Source of the DNA: Nephrocerus scutellatus
Lineage: Eukaryota > Arthropoda > Insecta > Diptera > Pipunculidae
Reading direction: 5' to 3'
Assembly (NCBI GenBank): GCA_947095585.1
Contig: OX352762.1
Coordinates: forward strand, 31,162,669 to 31,226,668
Length of the DNA stretch: 64,000 bases
Under the pieces are notes generated by a model, which searched no databases, was not told the DNA's origin, and saw only the letters and a list, made by a program, of their open reading frames with translations. Position numbers and translations under genes: made by a program. This document shows positions 1 to 11,223 of the stretch, piece by piece (within the stretch, counting starts at the first letter, position 1; each line of letters opens with the position of its first letter).

Positions 1-610
1 CACTGTTTGCAAACATATATGGATGCATATTTGGGTTATTTTAGCATTATTAACATCGATAGTTATTAGGCAATTCTATAGAAGTGGTCGCACGATCACC
101 CTATGAGTTAAAATGTCTGCAGATGATATCAAAAGATTTTTCGAAGAAAAATATCCTTTACCATGCAAAATAGCAAAAGACCAACAGTGCATACCGACTA
201 ATAGATAATGGCTGTCGAGAGGAAATGTATAGTATTAGGATTTGCATATTGGGTTCGGCTTGTAACGTTGTCACTTGTCACACAAGGGTTAAGGAGATTA
301 ATGCGAAAGGAAGTTTTCGTTTCATATTACTAGAAAATGAAGTGGTTTGGATGTGTGTTAGAAAACAAAATATATAAAGAACATTGATGGTGATGTGAGT
401 GTCGTATTGAACGAAATGTTTGACGGCAATAGTAAATGTCTATTGATTAGCGATTATTTCAGGACGCATAATTTTCAAAGTGGTATTTTTGCTCTGATTC
501 TCCGACAATAGATGATCATCCAGATTATATACCGATGTTCTTTAGATTTTTGTTTTTCAAGAAATTTACAAATTGTTTTTTAGTGTAATGTTCAACAAGT
601 TCAACAACAA
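1..610. other. No gene seen
   Basis: AT-rich sequence with stops in all frames. I recognise no transposon, RNA gene or coding exon here. Confidence 0.6.
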
Positions 611-960
611 TGGGGAAATTTTGTGAGTGTCTAAGTCCCAAATAGCATTTTTTATATTCCGCGTGTGATGGGTGGAAATGAATACTTTGAGGTCCTTTAT
701 AACCACCTTCCACACGACCTAGATAGCTGAAATTTTGTAAGTGTCTAAGTCCCAAATAGCATTTTTATAGTCCGCGTGTGACGCGTGTGATGGGTGGAAA
801 TTTTTGTTTTGACTACTTTGAGATCCTTTTTAACCACCCTCCACACGACCTAGAGTGCTTAACCATCTTTCGCACGACCCAGAGGGCTAAAATTTTGTGA
901 GCAACTCAATGTCAGGTGCCAATTTTGATATCCCGCGTGTGATGCATAGAAAAAAGAAAA
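611..960. repeat. Three diverged tandem units with a CCGCGTGTGAtG core
   Basis: Three related units start near 616, 730 and 890. Each has an aaattttgtgag-type start followed by a cgcgtgtga core, and the first two share gtgtctaagtcccaaatag. The cores are followed by a ctactttgag-gtcctttt stretch. The spacing is 114 and 160 bp, so the array has drifted or holds indels. The same motif block occurs in inverted orientation near 12.4 kb, so this is a dispersed family and not a local duplication. Its origin is unknown; the internal repeats of a non-autonomous transposon are a reasonable guess. Confidence 0.6.
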
Positions 961-1049
961 TACTTTGAATAGACCTCAGAAACAGATATTTTGCCGATTA
1001 TTACCAGATACAAATAAAGGCCTGTGTGGTGTGTGTCGATGGGTTCCAT

Positions 1050-1320
1050 GACATTTTCTAGAAAAACATTTGCTAGAAAAACATTTGCTCGAAAACATTT
1101 TCTCGAAAAACATTTGCTCGAACGTAATTTTTTGGTAAAATTAATAACCGAAAAATTTAAAACAAAAACTCGCGTTTCGCGAACAAAAATTACTCGCGAT
1201 AGTTTTTAGAAGGTTGAAAACATAGACTATTTAGTTTTCGAGAAAATGTTTTTCTAGCAAATGTTTTTCGAGCAAATGTCGTTTTATACATTTTCGAGCA
1301 AATGTTCTTCGAGTAAAGCT
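1050..1320. mobile_element. Foldback-like element with 15-bp tandem repeats in both arms
   Basis: The left arm (about 1051-1112) is made of repeats of the unit aaaacatttgctcga, with variants ctaga and ctcga. The right arm (about 1233-1318) is made of the reverse complement of the same unit. A 120-bp centre containing two ctcgcg motifs separates them. Inverted arms built from short tandem repeats are the architecture of Foldback (FB) elements known from Drosophila. No coding capacity is present. The exact termini and a target duplication could not be fixed by eye. The unit sequence differs entirely from the second such element at 47.1 kb. Confidence 0.55.
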
Positions 1321-1522
1321 GGAATTATAATTATTACCTTAAATTTTTTTTCGTTCAATATTATAAAAGTAAAATTAAATTCAATTTAAATCGATAAATT
1401 CATTTTGAAGTTATTAGCTTTGAAGCATATATCATTTTCTTAAAATTGATTGTGTAGTTTTAGAAGCTAAATTTTGGTAAGCCTATCTATCGTCTTGATA
1501 GTTGTGCGTACCTTTTACGTTT

Positions 1523-1612
1523 GTTAGGCCTGGTACCACAAGCGAATCCGTTACGATTTACGTTTCAGTTGGACGATTTGGCGATTTTTATTTGTGGTGA
1601 ACACTGCACGAC
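1523..1612. repeat. Possible hAT-like inverted-repeat relic
   Basis: cctggtaccacaagcgaatccg on the left is loosely matched in inverted orientation by tttgtggtgaacactg on the right. A related end, cagtggtgctacgagcgaatccg, lies at 21,893. The shared gcgaatccgttacg block suggests ends of one small inverted-repeat family. The CAGTG start is compatible with hAT termini, but the evidence is thin. Confidence 0.25.
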
Positions 1613-2230
1613 TGTGCTTTACAAGGTGCTTTACTACATGTTTTAGAATGGTGCAGCAGAGACGGACTATCCATCAATCCTTCCAAAACCGTTCTAGTGC
1701 CTTCCATGAAAAGAAGACTGGTCAACTTGGGACCTATCTTCATCAAAGAAACCACGTTAGATTATTCCAGTGAGGTTTAATATCTTGGCATAATAATTGA
1801 TAAACGGCTAAACTGGAATTCTCACATAAAGTCCCCTTCGAACGCCTCTACGGCAGAACTTGGGGTCTAAATCCTTAAAGTCTATATTGAATTGAATGAT
1901 GGTGAGACTTACTAACACGTACGCGGCCACCGTTTTGTGGCTGAAAGATCGTACAATGGGAGCTAAGCTTCAGAAGCTACAAAGAAGTGTCTGCCTAGGT
2001 ATAACGGGTGCCATGCGTACCTGCCCTACCACTGCACTAGAAGCTGTTGTAGGGCTTTCACCACCGCCAATCTTTATCAGGAAGATGGCCGCTAGAGCGC
2101 CATTAAGCTGCAACTAGAATACGGGTACAAACCAGGTGACTATGTGGGCTACCTGAAAGATCTTGACTCAATTCCTGAAAGAGACACGTTTTGAACAATC
2201 CCTGAAACTATGGCATTTTTGCCGTGTCAA
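1612..2230 (+). pseudogene. LOA/I-like non-LTR retrotransposon, RT C-terminal fragment
   Basis: Reading with frame changes gives the stretch after the RT active site: EWCSRDGLSINPSKT (the NPxKT motif), then a stop inside EV-YLGIIIDKRLNW, then the thumb/linker block QRSVCLGITGAMRTCP and TTALEAVVGLSPP, and a tail with EYGYKPGDYVGYL. These are typical of LOA/I/R1-related retrotransposons. At least one in-frame stop and frame changes make it a dead fragment. The catalytic YADD region and the 5' half are missing. It resembles the copies at 24.7 kb and 40.7 kb but is not demonstrably the same family. Confidence 0.7.
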
Positions 2231-2261
2231 ATCTCATTCAGGGAGTTTTCCCTTGTTTATA

Positions 2262-2535
2262 GTATATGTATATATAAAAATGAGTGCGTGTAACTTTTAT
2301 GCGCGGTTGGAGTGAAACTTCTCAAAAGACCCACAAAAGATCCCACAAAACATCTCCAAAAGACCTTCAAAAGACATTCCAAAAAACCCATTTCATTTGT
2401 ATGGGAGCCCCCCGACCACGGGGCCTGATCACTTCCAAATCTCTACAATAAGTGTTGTCATCAGAGATACACATGTGTATAAAATTTGAAGAAAATCTGG
2501 TAAATTATTGAAATTTGTTTGGGAACCCTATTTTC
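2262..2535 (+). mobile_element. Helitron-like end plus one ~115-bp repeat unit
   Basis: It begins with tatatataaaaatgagtgcg, which resembles the 5' end common to many Helitron-like short elements. A run of about 11-bp repeats (aagacccacaa type, 2320-2390) follows, then one unit of the dispersed repeat: tgtatgggagcccc, gggcctgatcac, aagtgttgtcatcagagatacacatgtg, gaagaaaatc. The same unit recurs in five other clusters in this window. Assignment to Helitron is by end similarity only; no CTAG 3' end was found. Confidence 0.45.
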
Positions 2536-4018
2536 TTTTCATATAAGGACTGATAAACTTTAAAGTACATCAGCGATAAGCACCTTAATGGAATTAACAA
2601 AAAACTAACTAAACTACCACTAATTAGAAAACAATCAAAAAAATGGCTTTCCACATTATAAAAATGTATACGATACTCCTAGGGCCCATATGGTCATTTC
2701 AGACCTAAACAAATTATTGAATTTGAACCCTTTTCTGTCATCGCAGATAACCATACCGGCGAGGGTGAAAACGCATAGATCATAAACCGACAACAGTTGC
2801 TTGAAATTGGAGGTAATGATAAGGTAGTTTGAATCGTTAGTTTAATTTGAAATTAGTAATAAGCTGAAGTCATTTGCAGCAGCCCGTTCAGAGACGGAAA
2901 CTAACTTCTATTTTGTGTGAAATATGACCCTTTGTTTTCTTAACTCTGTGTGGAAACAAAACGAGCTATTGGTTTGAATTTCTATTCAGAATTTATGAAA
3001 AGGGTTCCAGAATATTTTCTTGTTTTGGCTTTTGTTTTCCGTTTTACGATTGATAATTCGAGAGGTAGGTGAACTTTTCAGATGTTTCATGTGGACGTAT
3101 GTGAATACTAGTAACATGGGCTACGAATACGTGGGTGGTTTCCAGAAGGAGCCCATACAAAGGAATAAGTGTTTAGTAGACGCTGCTATGGCAAAAAAGG
3201 AGTTCTTAATTCAATTTTCTGGTATTTTGTTAGAGGTTTAATATTTTTCCTGAGTTTCGAGAATAATAACAAGAACATTACCATAACCGATATCAGAGTG
3301 GTAATTTTTGTCGTAAAATGAGGCATGAGGCAAGTTGATAGAAGTAGTAAATAGTGTGAATAGTTACTACTCTTAGTGACGCACGCATGTCTTTTTATCT
3401 TGCTTCTTATCTTTTTTGATACTCAACCAACTTGTAAATATTAAGTGATAAGTAGCCTCGTGCATGATGCAATAGAGAACAAATTTTTTTTATACTTAAA
3501 TCACAAATTAATATACTAGCCGTAAATATAATAATTTATCAAGGACTAAACTAAATTGTATTAGTCCTGTCAACATATGCCTTTGTTATTATCTTAAGTA
3601 TACCTTCAATTAAGCTAAGAACATGTACATTTGTTGTGGTGGTAAGGCTCAATAAAACTCGAGCATTCCATTGCACTCAATCCCAGAGAAATTCAGTATT
3701 CAGCTTCAACTATAGAAATTCATCGGTCATTATTATATCTCTTCCCGATAAGTTTATTCTTATAGTATAGAAAGAAGTAGGACAGCTACTGTGTCTGGCT
3801 GTGTCTTCTATTTCCAGGCAGGACTTACTAGTATATATTAGGTCAAGTTGTAAATAATGTCTGGTTAAGCCTACTCATAAAATGCTTTGTAATTCTTAGA
3901 GTAATTATGGAGTTGAAACAGTGATTTTCATAAATTTTCGAAAACGCATCTTTTTGTAAGTGAAACTGCAATCGGCGGTGAGGCGCAAATTTAGTACGGT
4001 ATCAAAAATAATTTTGTG
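2536..4018. other. No gene seen
   Basis: AT-rich sequence. A weak copy of the repeat-unit core may lie at 2680-2790. The open frame at 3020-3241 has no recognisable domain. Confidence 0.55.
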
Positions 4019-4432
4019 TTGCAATTTTGAGTTACGATTGTTTGTTGCGCTATTGTATTGCGATTTTGAGTTACGATTTTGTGTTGTGTTTTTGTGTTGC
4101 GATTTTCTGTTACATTTTTGAATTCTTGAAACTAAGTCATTTCTCAAGCGATTTTGATGAAATTCGGTATGCAGGACTAATATGTGACTATAAGACTTGT
4201 TCCTATCGAAATTCTGCGACACGGTCATTAGGGACTGGAATTTCGGAAACTAAGCCATTTCTCAAGCGATTTCTATAAAATTCGGTATGTAGGACACAGA
4301 TACGACTATAAGATTTGTTCCTATGGAAATTTTGGGATATGGTCATTACGGTGTGGAGTTTTGGGGGCTTTTTAGGGTATATGGGGGTTTTTAGGCGTCT
4401 TTTGAGGGTCTTTTTAGGGGCTTTTTGCCCAA
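4019..4432. repeat. 118-bp tandem pair flanked by short-period repeats
   Basis: Three layers are visible. From 4019 to 4115 there are short repeats of the ttgcgattttgagttacg type. Then come two 118-bp units (aaactaag landmarks at 4129 and 4247), each with catttctcaagcgattt, aaattcggtatg-aggac and gactataaga-ttgttcctat. From 4350 to 4432 there are repeats of ggggctttttagggt type. This last layer mirrors in reverse complement the aagacccac run at 2320. The arrangement suggests the interior of a non-autonomous transposon, possibly Helitron-like. Confidence 0.55.
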
Positions 4433-4954
4433 CAACTTCAAAGAACTTTCACTTAACCCTTAACTGTTTTTTTTAATCAAGTCTAACATAGGTTTCGGAC
4501 AAGAAAGAACAGCGAACGATACAGTGCACCAGCAGATTAATTGCCTTCTATCTCTTTATGCTTTGCACAGATAAGAGCAACGGTATTCCATCTTCTTACA
4601 TTCCAAAATTTGCTTCGACACAAGGTTGATTCCAATGCTGGCAGAACAGTTTGGTTTACCTAGACTTTATCACCCTTGATGGAGAAATACTAATGGGATA
4701 AGCAGCCGCAACAACATTTTTGAATCTCAACATGCCAGAAAACGGTTATTAAAAGACCCTAAGCAGTCATGCCCAGCCTGTTGCAATATGATTATTTTAA
4801 ATAATGTTTGCAACTTTGCACTGCCATGTTTATAATGTTTAGTGATGAGCACTAAAGCACCAACAAGAATTCCGCATACCCTTTCTGTGCAAAGACTCGT
4901 TATTTATTAGTGCCAAGACACTAATACTTTCGATAATTTCGGTGTCTGGATTAG
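4433..4954. other. No gene seen
   Basis: No recognisable coding or repeat structure, apart from sequence just upstream of the Jockey-like fragment that may be its decayed continuation. Confidence 0.5.
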
Positions 4955-5145
4955 TTTACCCTCAAGCCTATCTTCGGACGTACAGTTAAGTTCATGGATT
5001 CGTTCTTCAGCCGTACAACACGTATGTGGAATGTTCTTTCAAGCTCTGTCTTTACACATTACTATGATCCACAGGCATTCGAAACACAAGCTCATAGACA
5101 TCTCTTTTTTCTCCTATTTTTCCTTAACGCCCATGCTGTGCCAAA
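4955..5145 (+). pseudogene. Jockey-like non-LTR retrotransposon, 3' coding end
   Basis: From 4967 one frame reads PIFGRTVKFMDSFFSR, then TTRMWNVLSSSVFTHYYD and PQAFETQAHRHLFF. This matches the conserved C-terminus of Jockey-clade reverse transcriptases (pattern SFFxRTxRxWNxLPxxVF, then YxLxxFKxxVHxHL). The equivalent blocks are seen at 24.4 kb, 39.3 kb and 42.3 kb, so several related copies exist here. Only the last 50-60 codons survive. No RT domain lies upstream. Confidence 0.7.
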
Positions 5146-5670
5146 CATATAGCCGAGTATTATAAGGGTGCGAACCCGTTTACGCGTGCGCGAATTTTTA
5201 AAAAAAAAAATTGAGTTTTATAGGCAAGCGGATCGTCGTCTTTAGTACCCTTTGACGTTCCCCTTTGCTAACGAAGAAGGTACTGCCTTCAAAGGCTGGA
5301 AAATCTATTATTGTCTTAGTAAGCGAAACTACGTATTTCAATTTATGTACTCATCAGCATAATAATCTGAAGTGTTTTAACCCTTTTCAGGGTTTTCGAG
5401 TCCATACTTCTTAGTAGCCACTAGACTGATAATATGCTGTGTAAACCATGACCGCCAAGTATTGAAGAAAGTTTAAAGTTAAGTTATTGTATGATATTAT
5501 ATTTCAATAAGACGACTAAAGCTAAAGTTACTGCACTACAATTCTGATAGTTGTTGTTCAATTTCCAGCAAGTAGGTGTTCTTAAAATTAATCATTGTTG
5601 ATATTATACCCATCAATATCATATAAATTTTTGTTTTTTGTCAAACTACCTTATTTTCGTAATTTGGTTT
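5146..5670. other. No gene seen
   Basis: AT-rich sequence with no recognisable element. Confidence 0.55.
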
Positions 5671-6130
5671 TTAAATTCTCTAAATTAACTTCGCATGCCC
5701 GTGGCTGGCTGGCTGGCTGGTCAGATCTTGTGATCAATTCCTAAAGCCCGATTTTATTTAAGCTTTTGTACACATGTGCGTCTCCCATGACAACACTTTC
5801 TATTAAAATTTGCGGCCCCTCGGGCATCGGTCGTGGGGTTCCCATACAAATATTTTACAAAATTTACCCGATTTTCTTCAAGTTGTGTATCTCCGATTGA
5901 CACCACCTTTTGTAAAAATTTTGAAGTGATCGGGCTACAGGGCAGAGGGGCTCCCATATAAATTTTTAAAAATTTTTCTTTCAATTTTATAGACATGTGT
6001 ATCTCCGATGGAAACACTTTTTGTAAAAATTTTGGAGTGATCAGGATCATGGGCTCGCTTTGCACTTTGTGTATCATTTAGAGAATTTACACGAAAAATT
6101 TAAATTTTTATGGGTTGTTTTTTTTATTAC
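5671..6130 (+). mobile_element. ~115-bp repeat family, copy 2 (about three units)
   Basis: It opens with ttaaattctctaaattaac, cgtggctggctggctggctgg and gatcttgtgatcaattc. Three units follow whose landmarks (tgtgcgtctcccatg, tgtgtatctccgattg, tgtgtatctccgatgg) lie about 115 bp apart. It closes with ttagagaatttacacg and tttttatgggttgtttt. An 11-bp perfect inverted repeat aaattctctaa sits at 5673-5683 and 6078-6088, but sequence shared with other copies continues beyond it, so it is subterminal. No coding capacity. Confidence 0.6.
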
Positions 6131-7924
6131 GGGTTGTTTTTTTTCTCCAACGTTAGCTGTGATGTTTGTACATTACCATTCACCAATCGAAAATTAGTCA
6201 TACATTTTAAATAAACATATATCTAAGTATAAAGAGCATGAAGTTCATAACCAGTTAGTTTCAGGAACATTAAATGTCATATTGACCTGGCAGTATAACA
6301 GTACTAAATACGAGTACATATATATTCGCAAAGATGTTTATCCTTGAGGTGTTTAAGGTGCGTTGCAAATAAAAATTAGAGCATGAAGCAAATTGCATTT
6401 CTTCTAAAATCGAGGAAGTTCAGAAAGCAATTGCAAAGGAAAGGGATTTCTTTGAAAATTGGCATTTTACGACAGCACGTTGGTGCATGATCCTTTTGTT
6501 ATGCATAATATACTCTTTGCGATGTTATGCGCAAGAATTACATAATTGTGTCTCTGGATTCCAGTTGTGCAATACTTTCTATAGAGATTTTATAGTTTGC
6601 GAAAAATTTCACAAAAATGCACATTTACATGGACATGTAGGCAATCGTAAATATAAAGTAAAAAGGTACATTTAAACCAACAAATACCTCCCTGAAGGAT
6701 TCTTAAATGATTTATACGTAGCGTCCTTTTTTTGTAAAGGTTAAACGGTAACAGTCTAGCTAACCATATATAAGAAGCAATGGGACATTTGTCTAGGATA
6801 ATTTCCCTAAAATAGTACACGTATTCTGTAGGTCAATTACGACTCTAATTTACTTAAAAAAACCAAATAAGTTAGTTTCTAAAAAACAATTATATACTAA
6901 AGCAAATTTTTAATCAATCAAGGAATCGAAATGAGTCTCCAAACCGGTTAAAATGTGCGTTTCTTTTAATGAAGAATTTCTATCGTAGCATATTCAAATT
7001 AAGGAAATGAAATCTCAAAATAAGACGAGTGATTTTGCAAATTTAAATAAATTGGTAGGTAGGTAGGTTTCCGATTTAAAAACAACAGATTGAGAATTAG
7101 GCTTACAGTAAGTGAGTAAAATTGAAAACATCCTCTTAAATTAATACAAAAAAAAGAAAAAACCCTTCCATTCCTTTTTCATAATAAAAGTTGAAAAAAA
7201 ATAACATATCTTAATCGAAATTGAAACCCTTTACCGGTGATTATTATAATCCCTTACATCGGGTATTCATCAGGTTTCACTTGCGTTAATGGTTTTTCCA
7301 TCCTTCTTTTTTCTCAAATTGTTCACAAATCCTTTCGGCATTACAGTTTCATGCTTTTGTCTTATCGAGCTTGTGAGATTGTAACTGCAGGTCTAGCAAT
7401 AATCCATCATAATCACTTTTTCCATAATATTGAATTTAAAATTCCCTCGCAAGGTTTTTAATAAATGGATGAAAATGGTGTTTCCGTATCCTTTCATGTA
7501 ATTATTGGTTTTTGGGTTTTTTTTATGCCAAAAAATTAGAAAATGGATTATGTTTCTTTATAAAGATGATTTGTGTGTCCAAAGCATCGAAATGCTGGAA
7601 AATGAAGAACCACACACATTGTTGTATTTAATATTATAAAAGATAATACATATTACTTTCGATTTTGCACAACTTTTTTGTTTTTTGTCTTTGAAAAAAC
7701 TGCCAAGACAAAATCATGCAGATGCATCTAATTTGCACACTTTTTCTGGTGAATTAAAAAAACATTTTCAATGTTCACAAGCCTACGGCGTATGCACCCT
7801 TATAAGCGCAGTGGGCGTTAGAAAATATATGAAAGAAATAGAGGAGAGAGATGTCTATGTACGCCCTAGCCTGCGACTTCGAATATATAGATTACATGTG
7901 GGAACACAGAAATTGGAAATTTAT
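6131..7924. other. No gene seen; ggta microsatellite near 7055
   Basis: AT-rich sequence. The 62-codon frame at 6487-6675 begins with a hydrophobic stretch but sits in AT-rich DNA with no support. A short GGTA repeat lies at about 7053-7068. Confidence 0.5.
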
Positions 7925-8891
7925 CCCATTTGCGGTTAAACAATAATCCGCATGCAATGCCAATAACATACATTAAAAATTTCATAGAAATCGATTTGTA
8001 AATGTGGCTGATATTAACATTTTATATTTCTCACCCACCATGGAGGGGGTACGGGGTTAACTATAGCTTATAACTTTGCTCCTTCTGTCAATAATGTACG
8101 TTGGAAATTTAATAAAAACCGGTTTGTAAATGTGGCTTATATTAAAATTTTACCTTTTTTACCTACCAGTGGAGTGTGGAACAGGACATTGTCAACCGAA
8201 TCGGCAAAGCAAAATCAGTGTTTGGAATGATGTCCATGATATGGCGAAGCAATGCGATCAGCTTAAACACCAAGCTGCGACTGTTCCGTTCTAATATTGA
8301 ATCTGTTCTGTTGTATGGGTGCAGCACTTGGAAGAACCGCTACTATCACAAAAAGATTACAAACGTTCGTAAATAGGAGCCTACGGAACATCTTAAGGGT
8401 TTTCTGGCCTGACCGTATCTCTAACGAACATCTTTACCAGAGAACGGGTCAGGAACTAATAGGCACAACCATCTAACGACGGAAGTGGTAGTGGATTGGT
8501 CATACACTCCGAAAAGGCGACAGTTCCATAGCAAACTTCGCAATGCAATGGAATCCTTTATCTCAGGATGGTAGAACGACGGCTCGTCCGAGAAATACAT
8601 GGCGCAGAACAGTTGAGAAGGAGTCACGGCAATTGGGGAAGAGTTGGAGAGAGCTGAAGCTCATTGCCAGGAACCGCACGCGATGGCGCGTAGGCGTAGT
8701 AGAGGCCCTTGGACCCACAAGGGGATATAGGACATAAGTAAGTAAGTAGTGAGGTATGGAAGGGGGTGTACTATTGCCTATAACCTTCCTTCACCTGCCA
8801 TTAATACATTGAAAATTTCATAAAAATCGGTGGATAAATGTGTGTTTCTATAATAAACTTGCACACAAATTGTCCTTTTTATTTATATAGA
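7925..8891 (-). mobile_element. Helitron-like tandem-repeat element split by an RTE-B fragment
   Basis: Three diverged units share aaaatttcatagaaatcg/aaaatcggt, tgtaaatgtggctgatatta and an accagtggaggg-type block. Two units lie at about 7925-8176 and one at about 8746-8891. Read on the minus strand, the element starts with tctatataaataaaaaggac (rc of 8872-8891), like Helitron-type 5' ends. The middle is interrupted by the RTE-B fragment 8177-8745. The left part ends cctaccagtggag and the right part resumes gtagtgaggtatgg, which fits insertion inside a unit. Confidence 0.5.
8177..8745 (+). mobile_element. RTE-B, 5'-truncated 3' fragment
   Basis: This is near-identical to the 3' end of the long minus-strand copy at 42.5-45.8 kb. 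It begins at GEQDIVNRIGKAKS and runs through SNIESVLLYGCSTWK, a frameshift, SLRNILRVFWPDRISNEHL, a stop, then RPRNTWRRTVEKESRQLGKS and a 3' end VEALGPTRGYRT followed by TAA. The DNA then shows a gtaagtaagtaagta tail, matching the short tandem repeats that end RTE-type elements. The 5' truncation is expected from incomplete reverse transcription. Only the region after the RT active site is present. Confidence 0.75.
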
Positions 8892-9009
8892 AGTTATTTT
8901 TTTAATTGTTGTTTATCACTATACGTGCAGTTACTCCAAACAAAACAAAAACAAAAGAATAAAATATATGACAGAAGCTAGGTAGTATTATTACTATTGC
9001 TTTCAACAG

Positions 9010-9170
9010 CTTCTCTAAGTGTTAAGTAATGATTCCACTAGTCACGTAGATACATTTTTTGTCTCATTCCCGGTTTAACCTCTTTAATATCTTTTATTTT
9101 GAAGTGCTACATTTATAGCACTAGTCAATTTATCACTTACGTTTGATGTTTCCCCATTGTCTTAGTTAGA
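9010..9170 (-). pseudogene. Short hAT transposase relic
   Basis: About 110-150 bp is clearly related to 61,560-61,720, the hAT relic inside the third RTE-A copy. Both have ttttttgtctcatt, then aagtgctgcatttatagcactagtc (with one or two differences) and tttccccatt/attccccgg. On the minus strand it corresponds to the ETKN ... SAINAALK segment. It is too short and too diverged to be functional. RTE-A copy 1 lies 28 bp to its right. Confidence 0.55.
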
Positions 9171-9359
9171 AACATTATGTGACCTTTCGTTTCTGAATCA
9201 TCATCATCATATTTGGCTCTACAACCGGGGTCCGGTCCTGGCCTCCCGCAAAAAGTCTCTCCACCGGTCCCGATTTCGAGCCGATGTCATCCAGTTTGGC
9301 ATCCTTAAACTCTGGGCGTCCTGGTCTACGCCATCCTTCCAGCGTAGGCTTGGCCGGCC

Positions 9360-10934
9360 TCACTGTCGTGTTCCATAAATCCTACCGCAAAGGACTTTCC
9401 GAGCAGGATCCTCTTCGCTTATGCGAGCTAGGTGTCCTGCCCACCGAAGCCTACCGAGCTTGATTTTCTTCACGATGTCGAAATCGCGGTAACGCTCGTA
9501 GATCTCATCATTATAGAGTCTCCGGAATCGTCCTTCCTCACATACGGGGCCAACAATTCCCCGTAAGACTTTTCTCTCGAACGCGGCTAAGAGGTCAGAA
9601 TACTTTTGCCTAAGCACCTAAGTGTCGGATCCATATGTAAGTACTGGTATGACCATTGTCTTATATATCAGCAGCTTGGATGTTATGGTTAAGTTCCTGG
9701 ATTTGAAGAGTCTTGACAAACTATAGTAGGCTTTGTCGGCTTTAAGCAACCGTGCGCGTATTTCTGGGTCCATGCTGTTATCGGCTGCTATAGTTGACCC
9801 GAGATAGTTAAAGGATTGCACTACTTCGAATTCGCGCTCAACTATTTGAATTGAGGGACCAATGTTGGATCTTCTACTTGCAGACGTGGCCACCATGTAC
9901 TTTGTTTTGCTCTCATTTATGTGCAGCCCCAGATTTCGTGCTATCTGGATGAAAGCTTCCTGTAAAGCTTTTGGGTTTCTCCCAACGATGTCAATACCGT
10001 CTACGTAAGCCAGTACCTGAATGGGCTTATAGAGGATTGTTCCTCTCGCCGTTACGTCAGAGTCTCGGATCACTTTCTCCAACGCCAGGTTGAAGAGGAC
10101 GCAGGCCAGTCCATACCCTTGTCGGAGCCCATTTTAGATGTTGAATGGGCTTGATAGTGATCCGGATATTTTTACTTGGCTTATAACATTGGCCATGGTC
10201 AACCTACATAGTATTGTCAGTTTATTTGGGATGCCGAATTCTCTCATGGCTTTATAAAGTTCTACTTTAGCTATGCTATCATAGGCGGCTTTAAAGTCTA
10301 TGAAAAGATGGTGTAGTGGGTTTTGAAACTCTAGACAATTTTTCATCACCTGCCTTAGGGTGTAAATCTGATCCGTTGTTGATTTGCCTGGGATGAAGCC
10401 ACACTGGTATAGACCAATGATGACTTTAGCGTATTGGGCTATCCTGTCTTGAAGGATAGAGGAAAAAATCTTATACGCGGTACGCAACAACGCATTTTGT
10501 GATATCTCCCTTCTTATGTATGGGGCACAGGATGCCTCTTCGCCAGTCTTCTGGCATAGCTTCTTCTTTCCACTTGCACTATTATTTCATGAATTGTCTC
10601 CTATTTTTATCAGTTCCAGTGGGATCCCATCAATTCACGGGGCCTTACTATTTTTGAGCTGATTTATCGCTCTGCTAACTTCATCTATGCTTGGTGGCGG
10701 CAGCATAGTATGATCTTCGGTCATTGGTGGAGCCTCCAATTCCTCAGTTAGCTGGCCATTTAGCAACTCATGAAAGTGCTCTTTCCATCGCTCTAAGATG
10801 CCTTTATAATCGGCGATCAGATTACCCTCTTTGTCCTTGCAGTATGTGTAACGTGGTGTATATTGCGTCATACCGCGGACTCTTTGGTAGAACTTCCATG
10901 CCTGGTGCGGTCCTTGCTCTCTACACTGTTCCAT
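9360..10934 (-). pseudogene. RTE-A copy 1 reverse transcriptase region
   Basis: The RT runs mostly in one frame. It includes PGKSTTDQIYTLRQV, HHLFIDFKAAYDS, NGLRQGYGLA, LGLHINESKTKYMV, YLGSTIAADNSMDPEIR and the C-terminal LGRLRWAGHLARISEEDPAR. Nonsense codons are visible after ...SPFNI (Tyr to stop, about 10,134) and before VLRQKYSDL (Trp to stop, 9618). There are indels near 10,490-10,635. The active site reads YVDG (rc 9996-10,007) where YADD is expected, so the second catalytic Asp is lost. It is clearly an inactive copy. Confidence 0.8.
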
Positions 10935-11223
10935 TGTTGCATTGCTCGGTACGCAACATTCTTACGTTCAGTCGCTAGCTTACATTCGTCATCGAACCAG
11001 TCGTGCCGATCTCTACGACTACTGCCTAAGATGGAGTCAGCAGTACTAATGACAGTATTCTTAAGGCGTGTCCATTTCTCTTCTACGCCCGGCATCTCAG
11101 CCCCAGGACTTACTCTCATTTAGGCGCATTTAGGGCGAGTCCTATCGCTTGAGCGTAGTTGTTTCTGGTCTCTTCATTGCGAAGGGCAGCCGTGTTGACT
11201 CGAAACTGATTCGCGGATGCAGT

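Noticed and set aside
6487..6675. Small frame with signal-peptide-like start and several Cys
   Set aside because: Composition fits chance in AT-rich DNA; no promoter, donor or family support.
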